Positions 19,082 to 27,557 of a stretch of DNA of 64,000 bases are shown here, in pieces. Position 1 is the first letter of the stretch. The number at the start of each line of letters is the position of its first letter. The stretch is from the NCBI RefSeq assembly GCF_040833955.1, contig NZ_CP162133.1:2440001-2504000 (forward strand), read 5' to 3'. The DNA is from Leptospira sp. WS60.C2. GTDB taxonomy: Bacteria > Spirochaetota > Leptospiria > Leptospirales > Leptospiraceae. The notes under the pieces were generated by a model. That model saw only the letters and a list, made by a program, of their open reading frames with translations, was not told the origin of the DNA and did no database searches. A program made the position numbers and the translations under genes.

Positions 19082-19465
19082 CTATTTTTCGGATTCGGAC
19101 CATTTAAAATCGCGCACAGCCCAAGCCCAATAAATAAATAAAAATTGAAACGGTAACCTAACTACCAATGCCCAAATGGGAACACCAAAATCCTTCCCAT
19201 CAAGAGCTTCCATAAGCATATTGATATTGGCAGGGTAAATCGCAAGTAATAACAAAATGATTCCGTAACATGCCAATTTTCGCATACGTTCATACAAAAC
19301 CAACAGTCCAAGTGTGATCTCAGACAGCCCACTTGTGATATTAAGAAGTTCGTGAAACGGCAAATAATCAGGCATCATTTCCAAGTAAAATTGAGGGGAA
19401 AGGAAATGGTTAGTTCCAGCCACAATGTAAAAAATCGAAAGTGAATATACGAAAAACTTCTTCAT
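19082..19465 (-). CDS. DoxX-like four-helix membrane protein
   Basis: A 127-residue inner-membrane protein with four hydrophobic helices. DoxX-family features include IVAGTNHFLSP near the N-terminus and GLSEITLGLLVL in the second helix. DoxX-type proteins are linked to quinone or thiol redox chemistry, but the role here is unknown. I chose ATG 19465; an in-frame TTG 18 nt upstream is possible, and neither has a convincing ribosome site. The HTH regulator follows at 12 nt. Confidence 0.75.
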   Translation of the reverse strand: MKKFFVYSLSIFYIVAGTNHFLSPQFYLEMMPDYLPFHELLNITSGLSEITLGLLVLYERMRKLACYGIILLLLAIYPANINMLMEALDGKDFGVPIWALVVRLPFQFLFIYWAWAVRDFKWSESEK

Positions 19466-19516
19466 CACCGAACTAAAGCACAATTGTAAAAAAAATGAAA
19501 CTCATTTTAAATAGTT

Positions 19517-20761
19517 TCAAGCAACTATTTGCCCTTCTTTGGATTTGAAATGCCCAAGTTTTTCTTCCAAACGTTTACGGCTTTTGATTGTAATTCGATT
19601 GGGCTCAATGACCAGGTTGGTATCAGCCTTGAATTCATTGATACTTTCTTGTTTTAATTTGATGATTCCACACATATTACAAAGTTCTTCCATTTGGATG
19701 TAAATGGTATGAGGAGTGACAAGACTCTCATCCAAATTTCTTCCAAGTCGAATGTCTTGGTCACGGATGGAATTGTATAAATAAGCATATAATCGTGTGA
19801 CTGGAGTTTTGAGTCGCAATATGACAAGTCTTTGGTGAGAAAACCAAATACGACGAGCTATGCTTTCGAAGATCTTTTGTAAAAGAGAAGGCCCAACTGA
19901 CTCAAATAAATTCTCAGGTGTCACTCGAAGGATTTTTGTTTTTGTTTCGGTGATGGCGGAAGCCATTCTAGGAGCATTGTCAATTAAAGACATCTCACCA
20001 AAAATTTCTCCTGGACCAAGGACATCAATGACGTATTCAAATCCACGCACAATCCCAAAGAGTTTTACATTACCTTCTAACACTACATAGATTTCATTAC
20101 TCTTTTCACTCTCTACAAATAAGACCTCTCCTGGTTCTAATGTAGATTGCATATTATCCCATTGGAATGGTTTGTAAGAGGATGCAATCGAACGAAACAA
20201 TTCAGTAGCCTCTTGTACGTTATCCGTGGATTGGTTTTCTCTAGACCACTTTAGAAATGCTTGTAAAGAATATGCTGCCAAATTTGGTTTTTGCCAGGTT
20301 AGATACGTTCGTGCATTTTGTACTAAACGTTCTGGATGGTATTCGCGGTCTGCTGGTCTGTTTGCTTTCGAAAGATGTTTTTGTAAGGTTCGTAATTCCC
20401 GGGAGTAAAGACCCAAGATTTTCATCGCCAATTCCTTTCGTTCCTTCAGATAGGATCCGAGGAGTCGAATGGGGATTTGAACCAGTTCGACATCTGTATC
20501 TGCAAACAAAGTCACAAGAAAGCGATGTTCTGTAAGAGCCGAGACCAAACCAAAACTGTCCCCTGCCTCATAGTAAGCAAGTTCGTGGTCCACAACAATG
20601 TGCTCAGAATCGACGGAAACCCGTCCCGATTTTACAATGAAAAAGTTCCCTGTATTGACTGAGTTTTGGACAACAATGGCTGCCCCTTTGGAGTATGTAA
20701 CGATTTTGATATCTTCTGCGGACACTGATTTAAAAAAACGATTTGGGAAGGGTAACGTCAA
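19517..20761 (-). CDS. Protein with two cyclic-nucleotide-binding domains
   Basis: A 414-residue soluble protein. Two Crp-type beta-barrel domains lie at about residues 1-130 and 195-325. The second has GEIFGEMSLIDNAPRMAS, which keeps the Glu and Arg of the phosphate-binding cassette. The first (GDSFGLVSALTEHRFL) lacks them, so only the second is likely to bind cAMP or cGMP. The C-terminal part (about 330-414) has some helical character but no clear HTH. The start is TTG, 4 nt after the eboF stop, so it is probably the last gene of the ebo operon and may act as its sensor. Confidence 0.82.
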   Translation of the reverse strand: MTLPFPNRFFKSVSAEDIKIVTYSKGAAIVVQNSVNTGNFFIVKSGRVSVDSEHIVVDHELAYYEAGDSFGLVSALTEHRFLVTLFADTDVELVQIPIRLLGSYLKERKELAMKILGLYSRELRTLQKHLSKANRPADREYHPERLVQNARTYLTWQKPNLAAYSLQAFLKWSRENQSTDNVQEATELFRSIASSYKPFQWDNMQSTLEPGEVLFVESEKSNEIYVVLEGNVKLFGIVRGFEYVIDVLGPGEIFGEMSLIDNAPRMASAITETKTKILRVTPENLFESVGPSLLQKIFESIARRIWFSHQRLVILRLKTPVTRLYAYLYNSIRDQDIRLGRNLDESLVTPHTIYIQMEELCNMCGIIKLKQESINEFKADTNLVIEPNRITIKSRKRLEEKLGHFKSKEGQIVA

Positions 20762-20765
20762 ACAT

Positions 20766-22160
20766 TTAAATCTGGGAAGTCATCTGCTCCCATAAGAAAT
20801 CGTACACTTTTATAGCAGAAATATTTTTCTTCGGGAGAGGGATTTCGGCTGAAAAAATAGGGAAAAAATTGGGATCTTGGGAAATGCCTCCATGAGAACC
20901 TTTTACAAGTCCAGCTTCGAGTGGGATTACATCCATCAAATAACGGAATCCCAGTTTTTTCTTAAGTAAGGTAAAAAGGATTCTGAGTTTCAGAAATTTT
21001 TTTTTCGGGTCCAAAAACAATTCACAAGGATCATATCCTGGTTTTCTATGAATCTCCACCAAGCGGGCGTAATCTGGAGCATATTCGTCATGAAACCAAT
21101 AGTAATAGGTGAACCAGTATCCTTCCTCTGCCACAAGAACCAAATCCCCAGACCTTTCATGGTCGATGTGATATGTTTTTTGTTCTTTTTTGTCTAGAAC
21201 AAAAGCCACACCTGGTATCTGTTTGGCGATCTGTTTCACTTGGTTCACAATCGAAAGATCTTTACAGTAAATATGCGAAATTTGGTGATCAGAAACTGAA
21301 AATGCATCAGATGCACCTGGATCTAAATGTTCATACCAACGTTCTTTTCTTACTGTTAAAAGTTGGTGTTCACGTAAAATTCGATTGATGTGGATAGGTT
21401 TGTTTACAGGCGCAATTCCATATTCCGAGAGAAGGATCACCTTTGTCTTTTGATGTTCATAATACTCAACCAATTCTTTGACAACTGCGTCAATCTCTCG
21501 AAGGTCTCTTTTCATTTTAGAATGATTAGGACCAAATTTTTGTAAGCCATAATCTAAATGTGGTAGGTATACCAAAGCGAGGGTAGGATTGTATTTTTGA
21601 TCCACGTATAAGGTAGCATCTTTAATCCACTTAGTAGAACGTATGTTGGTATTAGGTCCCCAAAAATGGAAAAGGGGGAAAGGTCCAAACTTTTTTTGTA
21701 ACTCTTCACGTAGTTCGGGAGGATTAGAATAACAATCAGGAGCTTTCACTCCATCAGCATGATACTGTGGTCTTGGTGTCACAGAATAATCTACCGAGGA
21801 GTACATATTGTACCACCAAAACATCTTGGAGCATGTAAAATTTGGGTGCAACTTTTTTGCTCTTTCCCAAATCTTTTCTGCTAAAACCAAATGATTGGAC
21901 TGTTTCCAAAATTTGACTTCCGCATCGGTTTTGTCATACCATCCGTTACCGACGATTCCATGTTGTTTTGGCCATTTTCCAGTGAGATAAGTAGACTGAA
22001 CGCTTGTTGTCACACCAGGTAACATTGGTTCAATGAGAGTGAAGCTTCGTTTTTCTAAGTATTGTTTGATAAATGGAGTGTCTTCGGAAATAACAGACTG
22101 AGAAAGTCCGACTACGTTGATGACAACTGTTTTGTGAAAAATTGTTTTTTTACCCTTCAT
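20766..22160 (-). CDS. eboF: EboF, alkaline-phosphatase-superfamily ebo protein
   Basis: A 464-residue member of the phosphodiesterase/nucleotide pyrophosphatase branch of the alkaline phosphatase superfamily, encoded in the ebo operon. The nucleophile region reads PGVTTSVQSTYLTG, with Thr51 as the likely nucleophile. Several usual metal ligands are changed. The first Asp is Val17 (NVVGL), the His four residues after Asp203 is Gln207 (HLDYGLQ), and the SDHG motif is SEYG (245-248). Asp203 and the late GSHGG motif are kept. These may be features of the EboF subfamily. The 5' end overlaps eboE by 11 nt. Confidence 0.85.
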   Translation of the reverse strand: MKGKKTIFHKTVVINVVGLSQSVISEDTPFIKQYLEKRSFTLIEPMLPGVTTSVQSTYLTGKWPKQHGIVGNGWYDKTDAEVKFWKQSNHLVLAEKIWERAKKLHPNFTCSKMFWWYNMYSSVDYSVTPRPQYHADGVKAPDCYSNPPELREELQKKFGPFPLFHFWGPNTNIRSTKWIKDATLYVDQKYNPTLALVYLPHLDYGLQKFGPNHSKMKRDLREIDAVVKELVEYYEHQKTKVILLSEYGIAPVNKPIHINRILREHQLLTVRKERWYEHLDPGASDAFSVSDHQISHIYCKDLSIVNQVKQIAKQIPGVAFVLDKKEQKTYHIDHERSGDLVLVAEEGYWFTYYYWFHDEYAPDYARLVEIHRKPGYDPCELFLDPKKKFLKLRILFTLLKKKLGFRYLMDVIPLEAGLVKGSHGGISQDPNFFPIFSAEIPLPKKNISAIKVYDFLWEQMTSQI

Positions 22161-23382
22161 TAACCGATCCCGATTCCCCTGGAAAGATTCCCAGAACAGA
22201 TTGTAACCATTGGATTTCTCTTGTGATGGAGGCTTCTAATGGCATATGCAACGAGCTTGGAAGAACACCCCATGTGTATGTTTCGATTTCTAATAGATTT
22301 GTAAAAGGAGATTTTTTTTGTTCTTCTAACCCAAATAATAACTCTTCCTGCGTAGAGGAAAATGTTCCATACGATTTTAAAAAAATAGGAACATGAAAAT
22401 GAATGCGCCACTCTTCTTTGGGAGTGGCACCGTGTTCAATGGCAAACCCTAAGTCTCGATAGGATACTTTTGTACCATCAGGAAGAGACGATATCACTTG
22501 GTGTAAGTATTTTTTTTCATCAAACGGTTTTAGAAGTTCCAAAATTTCATTTGGTTGGTTTTCAAATCTAACTTTTAAGGCAGAACTTACCTGCATTCGT
22601 CCGACCTTGATACCAGTTCGATTTAACTCGGAAAAAAGAAAAGGATTCATTTCAAAACTTACAGCAAGATGGCAGACATCCAAACACAATCGTATATGAT
22701 CGAGAATGATTTGTTTTCCTATCTCCGATGTGGTTCCAAAGGTTTCGGAAAGGATGGGTAAGGCAGTGGGTATCAATTCTTCTTCATACCACCTGATAAA
22801 ATCGAAAAACGTTCCAAGCACTCCATCAGGTTCTGGTTCGATGTCTAAATGAAGGGTTTGGTTGGTTTCGATTTTTACATGAATCAAATGGACTAAGATA
22901 CGAATGATGTTTTTTGTACAGATTTGTCTGCGTTGTTTTTTCTCTAAATCATTTGAATCAAAAAAAGAATACGATAGTGGCGGTGTTGAAACCCCTCCCT
23001 CTTCTCCCGCAGGCAATACTTCTTTTAATAAGGAAAACAGTCGAATGGTGTAATCCAATCGTTCTTCTTTTGACCAATCGGGAAGATAAACGTTTTCTTT
23101 GACAACGTCGGTATGAAACCCTCCAAATGGGAACCCATTGATGGAAACGATATAGAGAGACTCTTGTTCCATCCAATTTTTCCATGCTTTTAAGTTTTCT
23201 TTTTGCAAAAGCTCAATGGAAGCCTGATTGGAAAGCCGAAGCCCCAAAGCAAATGGTGTATCGGGTGAAACTTGTTTTTTAATTTTAGGAAGATAGGTTT
23301 TTAATTCCTTCCAATGTTCTTTCCAAGACTCTCCTAAATGAATATTGGAACAGTAAGTTACATGGCCAAATTTTGTTTTCAT
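22150..23382 (-). CDS. eboE: EboE, TIM-barrel metabolite traffic protein
   Basis: A 410-residue protein of the xylose-isomerase-like TIM-barrel family, positioned as eboE. The opening TYCSNIHLGESW is typical of EboE. Conserved barrel segments include DIEPEPDG (about 175) and LCLDVCHLAVSFE (about 245), which carry likely metal-binding Glu, Asp and His residues. The enzyme reaction in the ebo pathway is not established. Its ATG overlaps the eboD stop by one base (TAATG), and eboF overlaps its 3' end by 11 nt, indicating tight coupling. Confidence 0.87.
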   Translation of the reverse strand: MKTKFGHVTYCSNIHLGESWKEHWKELKTYLPKIKKQVSPDTPFALGLRLSNQASIELLQKENLKAWKNWMEQESLYIVSINGFPFGGFHTDVVKENVYLPDWSKEERLDYTIRLFSLLKEVLPAGEEGGVSTPPLSYSFFDSNDLEKKQRRQICTKNIIRILVHLIHVKIETNQTLHLDIEPEPDGVLGTFFDFIRWYEEELIPTALPILSETFGTTSEIGKQIILDHIRLCLDVCHLAVSFEMNPFLFSELNRTGIKVGRMQVSSALKVRFENQPNEILELLKPFDEKKYLHQVISSLPDGTKVSYRDLGFAIEHGATPKEEWRIHFHVPIFLKSYGTFSSTQEELLFGLEEQKKSPFTNLLEIETYTWGVLPSSLHMPLEASITREIQWLQSVLGIFPGESGSVNEG

Positions 23383-24542
23383 TAGGATTGTATTAAACGA
23401 ATGAAAGCAGATTCTAAAACTGTCTGATCGACCGAATACACTTCTTTTGATTTCCCAATCTCTTCTAACATGAGCAAGGTTAACTTACCACCTAAATGCT
23501 CCCTAAATTCCTCCAAAGAAACCATCAAATGATCTTTTCCTTTTTCCAATACAATTGGGTGTTGAAACGAAAAACCAAGACCTTTTAATAAAGAGAGGAT
23601 TCGATCACATTCAGATTTCTCCAAATCTCCTACTAAAGAAGAATAAATACTATCAAGTGCCATTCCAATCGCAACAGCTTCCCCGTGTCGAATTGTAAAA
23701 TCAGATAGGTATTCAATTTTGTGAGCAAACCAATGTCCAAAATCAAGTGGTCTTGATGATCCAAATTCAAATGGATCTCCTTGGCTGATGTGTTCCACAT
23801 GCAAACGTGCACACTCATATATAAGATACTCCATGGCACTGGGATCTCGACTCACCAATCGGTCGACACTCGATTCGATCCACTCAAAAAATGTTTTGTT
23901 TTTAATGAGAGAAACCTTAATGGCTTCTGCCATACCAGATCGCCAGTCTCTTTCTTCTAATGAGTGAAGGAAGGTAAAATCGTTGAAAACAGCAATGGGC
24001 GGAGAAAATGTACCAAGAAAGTTTTTTTTACCAAAATAATTGATGCTATTTTTAACACCCACACCTGAATCATTTTGAGAGAGAACCGTTGTCGGAACTC
24101 GAATCAACCGAATCCCTCGGTGAGAAATGGCTGCCGCATAACCTACCATATCCAAAACAGCACCACCACCAATCACCATAAGATAAGAATGACGATCAAT
24201 CCCATACTGATTGACAGCAGAAAGAATTTTCTCCCAATACTTAGATTGATTTTTCGACTCTTCCCCACCAGGCACCACTAAAATTTCCGGGATCAATTGA
24301 ATCTGCGGTAGTCTTGTTTGGAAATAGTTTTGAATTTCATTTTCTATTGTTTTGTGATGTAAGAGAAATCCTTCATCTAGCAAAATAAGTAATTTTCGAT
24401 TTGTATTTCCAATGGTTTCTTTCTCCATAAAGTTTGCAAAAATTGGATTCTCTATAGAAAAAAGATTGTTGGTAAAAAAAACATCGTAACGATACGGAAC
24501 TTGAAATTCAGATCGAATCTTTTTAAAGTGACTTTCTTTCAT
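23382..24542 (-). CDS. eboD: EboD, 3-dehydroquinate synthase-like protein
   Basis: A 386-residue member of the sugar-phosphate cyclase family related to AroB. The NAD-binding glycine motif is VIGGGAVLDMVG. It is followed by RVPTTVLSQNDSGVGVKNSINYFGKKNFLG, in shorter segments typical of the family. Metal-site residues are Glu in SGMAEAIKVSLI and histidines in FGHWFAHK and IRHGEAVAIG. The likely start is MKESHFKK at 24542, 5 nt after the eboC stop. A TTG-type extension to 24608 would overlap eboC by 61 nt and adds a Cys-rich stretch without homology. In ebo operons EboD is thought to act on an unidentified sugar-like intermediate. Confidence 0.87.
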   Translation of the reverse strand: MKESHFKKIRSEFQVPYRYDVFFTNNLFSIENPIFANFMEKETIGNTNRKLLILLDEGFLLHHKTIENEIQNYFQTRLPQIQLIPEILVVPGGEESKNQSKYWEKILSAVNQYGIDRHSYLMVIGGGAVLDMVGYAAAISHRGIRLIRVPTTVLSQNDSGVGVKNSINYFGKKNFLGTFSPPIAVFNDFTFLHSLEERDWRSGMAEAIKVSLIKNKTFFEWIESSVDRLVSRDPSAMEYLIYECARLHVEHISQGDPFEFGSSRPLDFGHWFAHKIEYLSDFTIRHGEAVAIGMALDSIYSSLVGDLEKSECDRILSLLKGLGFSFQHPIVLEKGKDHLMVSLEEFREHLGGKLTLLMLEEIGKSKEVYSVDQTVLESAFIRLIQS

Positions 24543-24547
24543 AAAAC

Positions 24548-25411
24548 TTATGTTACAGCAAAATATTTCGCAATCGATAGAGACAATGGCAAAAGAAGTA
24601 AAATGCATAGAGCGAGGATCAAAAATCCAAAAGCAGCGGCAAAACTTGCATTAAACACAATTAAAGATATAACTCCCATTTTTACCGCTTTCCCTATCCT
24701 TACTGGAGATGGTTCCAGGTAGGCATTCCAAAGTGGTGGGAAAAGAAGTGCACCATGTAGGCATAAGAATGGGATAGCGAAAAGGAACTGTCCTTTGTAA
24801 AAAGCAAGAGTTGATTGGATCAAGAGAACCATACCATACAAAAAACCACTCAATACAAATTTTGTTTTCCCTCCTCCAACGACTTCGTTTTGGCTGATGA
24901 GTGTAATAGCAGCAATGTAAAGGATGGGCAAGATCGCAATGAAAATAAAGTTCACTGGAACAGATCCAAGGATTGTCATTCCGAGTATTAGATTGAATCC
25001 ACGGCAAAAACCCATGACCAGCGGCCCAAGAATTTGATGGTGCTTTGCAAATCGATCATAGAGGAAAATAAAAATGACAATAGTTCCAGAAACGAAAAAA
25101 CTCTCCTTCCCATAAAACGAAGCCAATAGAACACCTAAACAAAGTAAGCTGGTTGCCATAAAAACGGCAAACCTAGGTGAAACGTTTCCTGATGGAATTG
25201 GTCTTTCTGGTCTTTCGCGAGAATCAATGTCCCTATCGAAATAATCATTCAGAACAACGCCTCCTCCATACAAACAAACGCTTGATAGTATCAGAAAAAT
25301 CCCGTTCTCTTTCCAAGGAAAACCAACAATCGCCATACCAGCTAAAATATCTGCAATCGCAGTGAGAAGATTGGAAGGCCTAAGTAAGGTAAGATAACTT
25401 TTTAAATTCAT
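24548..25411 (-). CDS. eboC: EboC, UbiA-like prenyltransferase
   Basis: A 287-residue membrane protein of the UbiA prenyltransferase superfamily with eight to nine helices. The first Asp-rich motif is intact as NDYFDRDID (55-63), followed by RERPERPIPSG. The second Asp-rich motif of standard UbiA enzymes is not seen; the equivalent region reads LISQNEVVGGGK, which resembles other EboC proteins as I recall them. It probably modifies or anchors a metabolite at the inner membrane. The start codon is adjacent to the eboB stop (TGAATG). Confidence 0.88.
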   Translation of the reverse strand: MNLKSYLTLLRPSNLLTAIADILAGMAIVGFPWKENGIFLILSSVCLYGGGVVLNDYFDRDIDSRERPERPIPSGNVSPRFAVFMATSLLCLGVLLASFYGKESFFVSGTIVIFIFLYDRFAKHHQILGPLVMGFCRGFNLILGMTILGSVPVNFIFIAILPILYIAAITLISQNEVVGGGKTKFVLSGFLYGMVLLIQSTLAFYKGQFLFAIPFLCLHGALLFPPLWNAYLEPSPVRIGKAVKMGVISLIVFNASFAAAFGFLILALCILLLLPLSLSIAKYFAVT

Positions 25412-26437
25412 TCAATCGATAAATAAAGAATTTTGATTCCACTTTGGTTGTTGTCCTCCGCGTAAAACAGAGTTCCCATGAAATTTATCACTTGGGTCAG
25501 CACTAAATCCATTCTCAAAATCAGAAACATCTAACTGACCACTTTTTGCGAAGGCTTCAATCGCATTTTCATACGTCACTTTTCGAATCACTTCGTGAGA
25601 AATGCCTCGTGAAACCATAAGTGCAGCCGTTTTTGGAATCGCCAATGGATCAGAGATCCCCCAATCAGCACTGGAATTAATCATAATCCTTTCTGAGCCA
25701 TATTCTTCGACTATAGATACCATTCGTTTGTTTCCCATTTTCGTAAAGGGATAGATCGTAAACGCCGCATAGAAACCCTGATCTAACACAGATTTAACGG
25801 TTTCTTCATTGTTATGATCTACAACCACCCAAGATGGATCTAATCCATGCTCCAAAGCAATTGCCATACTCCTTTCAGTGCCTCTTTTTTTATCTCGGTG
25901 CGGTGTATGGATTTGAACTGGTAATTTCGCCTCTTTCGCTAGTTCCAATTGCAATCGATAGTATTTTTCTTCCAGATCAGTTTGGTCATCAAATCCTATT
26001 TCCCCTATTCCCACCACACCCTCTTTATAGATGTAAAGTGGTAAAATTTCCATCACTTCTTCTGCCAAACGTTCGTTATTCGCTTCTCTTGAATTGAGTC
26101 CAATCGTACAATAATGTTTGATCCCAAATTGCGAAGAACGGAATCGTTCCCAACCTACAAGACTGCTATAATAATCTTTAAACGAAGAGAGACCCGTCCT
26201 TGGTTGTCCAACCCAGAAAGCAGGTTCAATGACTGCAACAATGCCTGCTTGTGCCATGTTTTGATAATCGTCCGTTGTACGAGAGACCATATGAATATGA
26301 GGATCAAAAAACTTAAATCCTTTGATGGATTCTTTGTATTCATCCCAACGTAAATCAACATGAGTTGGAATTTCTTTCGAAGTGTTTTGATTTTCAAAAT
26401 GAGAAGGATTGTTAGTAGAAGAATTTTGATCGCACAT
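25412..26437 (-). CDS. eboB: EboB, TatD-like metal-dependent hydrolase
   Basis: A 341-residue amidohydrolase-fold protein. Metal ligands expected for the TatD family are visible: HIH (about 48-50), Glu in GEIGFDD, His in IHTPH, His in VVDHNNE, and Asp in NSSADWG. The first 40 residues are low-complexity and polar. In ebo operons EboB is a conserved cytoplasmic hydrolase of unknown substrate. It is separated from eboA by 8 nt and directly abuts eboC. Confidence 0.87.
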   Translation of the reverse strand: MCDQNSSTNNPSHFENQNTSKEIPTHVDLRWDEYKESIKGFKFFDPHIHMVSRTTDDYQNMAQAGIVAVIEPAFWVGQPRTGLSSFKDYYSSLVGWERFRSSQFGIKHYCTIGLNSREANNERLAEEVMEILPLYIYKEGVVGIGEIGFDDQTDLEEKYYRLQLELAKEAKLPVQIHTPHRDKKRGTERSMAIALEHGLDPSWVVVDHNNEETVKSVLDQGFYAAFTIYPFTKMGNKRMVSIVEEYGSERIMINSSADWGISDPLAIPKTAALMVSRGISHEVIRKVTYENAIEAFAKSGQLDVSDFENGFSADPSDKFHGNSVLRGGQQPKWNQNSLFID

Positions 26438-26445
26438 AATACTTT

Positions 26446-27297
26446 TTAACAGACAGTCATAAAATTAGACCAGTTCCATTTTCCTTTTTGAATCTCATCT
26501 TTGTATTTTGGATGTTCATTGAACAAATCTTGAATCGGTTCTAAACTAGATTCAGAGCAAAGAAGTGATGCTGCCATAACATCTTCTTCTTTTTGCGATA
26601 AAAATAATCGTTTTAAAAACGGTAGATGTGTTTCTGAAATATAAGGTGATACAAGTAGCCATACATTGCTAGGAATGTCTCGTCCCGCTGCCCATCTTTC
26701 TCTTATGAAATCAAAAATGCTTTCGGAAAGATTTTTGTTTTTTCTCTGGCTAATTCCATAAATCAAAGCAATTGGTTTAGAATTGAATATCGTTTTTAAA
26801 ACCAATTGGTTCCAAGCAAGTTCAGGAAAATGAAAAAAAGGATATGGATTACAGAGAGCAATGGAATCAAACACAAATCCCATATTTGATCTAACAGCAT
26901 CCGTTGCTCTTGGTAACCAAACGTCTGGGTAAGGAAGGATTGGCAACGCAGAGAATAAGGCAACTAACTCATTCAATTCGGCTGTATCAAACAAAGTTTC
27001 AATTTTTTGAACCAATTGTTCTTTCGGTAATTGTGCAAAAAACGATAACAACCAAACACGACTTAATCGAACCAAATTCCAATCTTGAACAGTGAAACCT
27101 GGCACTTCAGGAATCAAATCTCCAATACCAATGGGAGTTTGAATGATCGTTTTGGAAAGATGTCTCGGTGCCTTCACAAAGGCAGTCATCACGGATTCCA
27201 AATGCATTTTCGGGATGGAATCCAACCACTCCATTTCCTCTTTTGTGGTATGGCTTTTTAATATGGAAAAGAGAGACAAAGAGACGGACTGAGACAT
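26446..27297 (-). CDS. eboA: EboA domain-containing protein
   Basis: A 283-residue soluble, helix-rich protein first in the ebo run. Its size, position and C-terminal FLKRLFLSQKEEDVMAASLL region fit EboA, a family without known enzymatic activity. No catalytic motif is recognised. Identification rests mostly on gene order, because eboB, C, D, E and F follow in the canonical order. The 260-nt region upstream should hold the operon promoter, but I could not define it. Confidence 0.8.
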   Translation of the reverse strand: MSQSVSLSLFSILKSHTTKEEMEWLDSIPKMHLESVMTAFVKAPRHLSKTIIQTPIGIGDLIPEVPGFTVQDWNLVRLSRVWLLSFFAQLPKEQLVQKIETLFDTAELNELVALFSALPILPYPDVWLPRATDAVRSNMGFVFDSIALCNPYPFFHFPELAWNQLVLKTIFNSKPIALIYGISQRKNKNLSESIFDFIRERWAAGRDIPSNVWLLVSPYISETHLPFLKRLFLSQKEEDVMAASLLCSESSLEPIQDLFNEHPKYKDEIQKGKWNWSNFMTVC

Positions 27298-27557
27298 AAA
27301 TGATAACTAAGGAAATGATTTTTCCGAACAAAAGCAAAGTAAACCAATTATTCGATGTTTTGAAGACGAACTTAGAGTGGATTTTGTCTTTTATTGGGAA
27401 TCGCTTAAATCGCCACAACGAATGAAGATACTATTCATTTTTGATAATAAATTGTGCAAATTTCCCCTTTTCATTTCGTACCGGCTGATACAGAAAAATA
27501 TTGGATAGGAAATCGACTTAGGTTTTTATCCACTGGCAAAAAGAAAGGGAACGCCCG

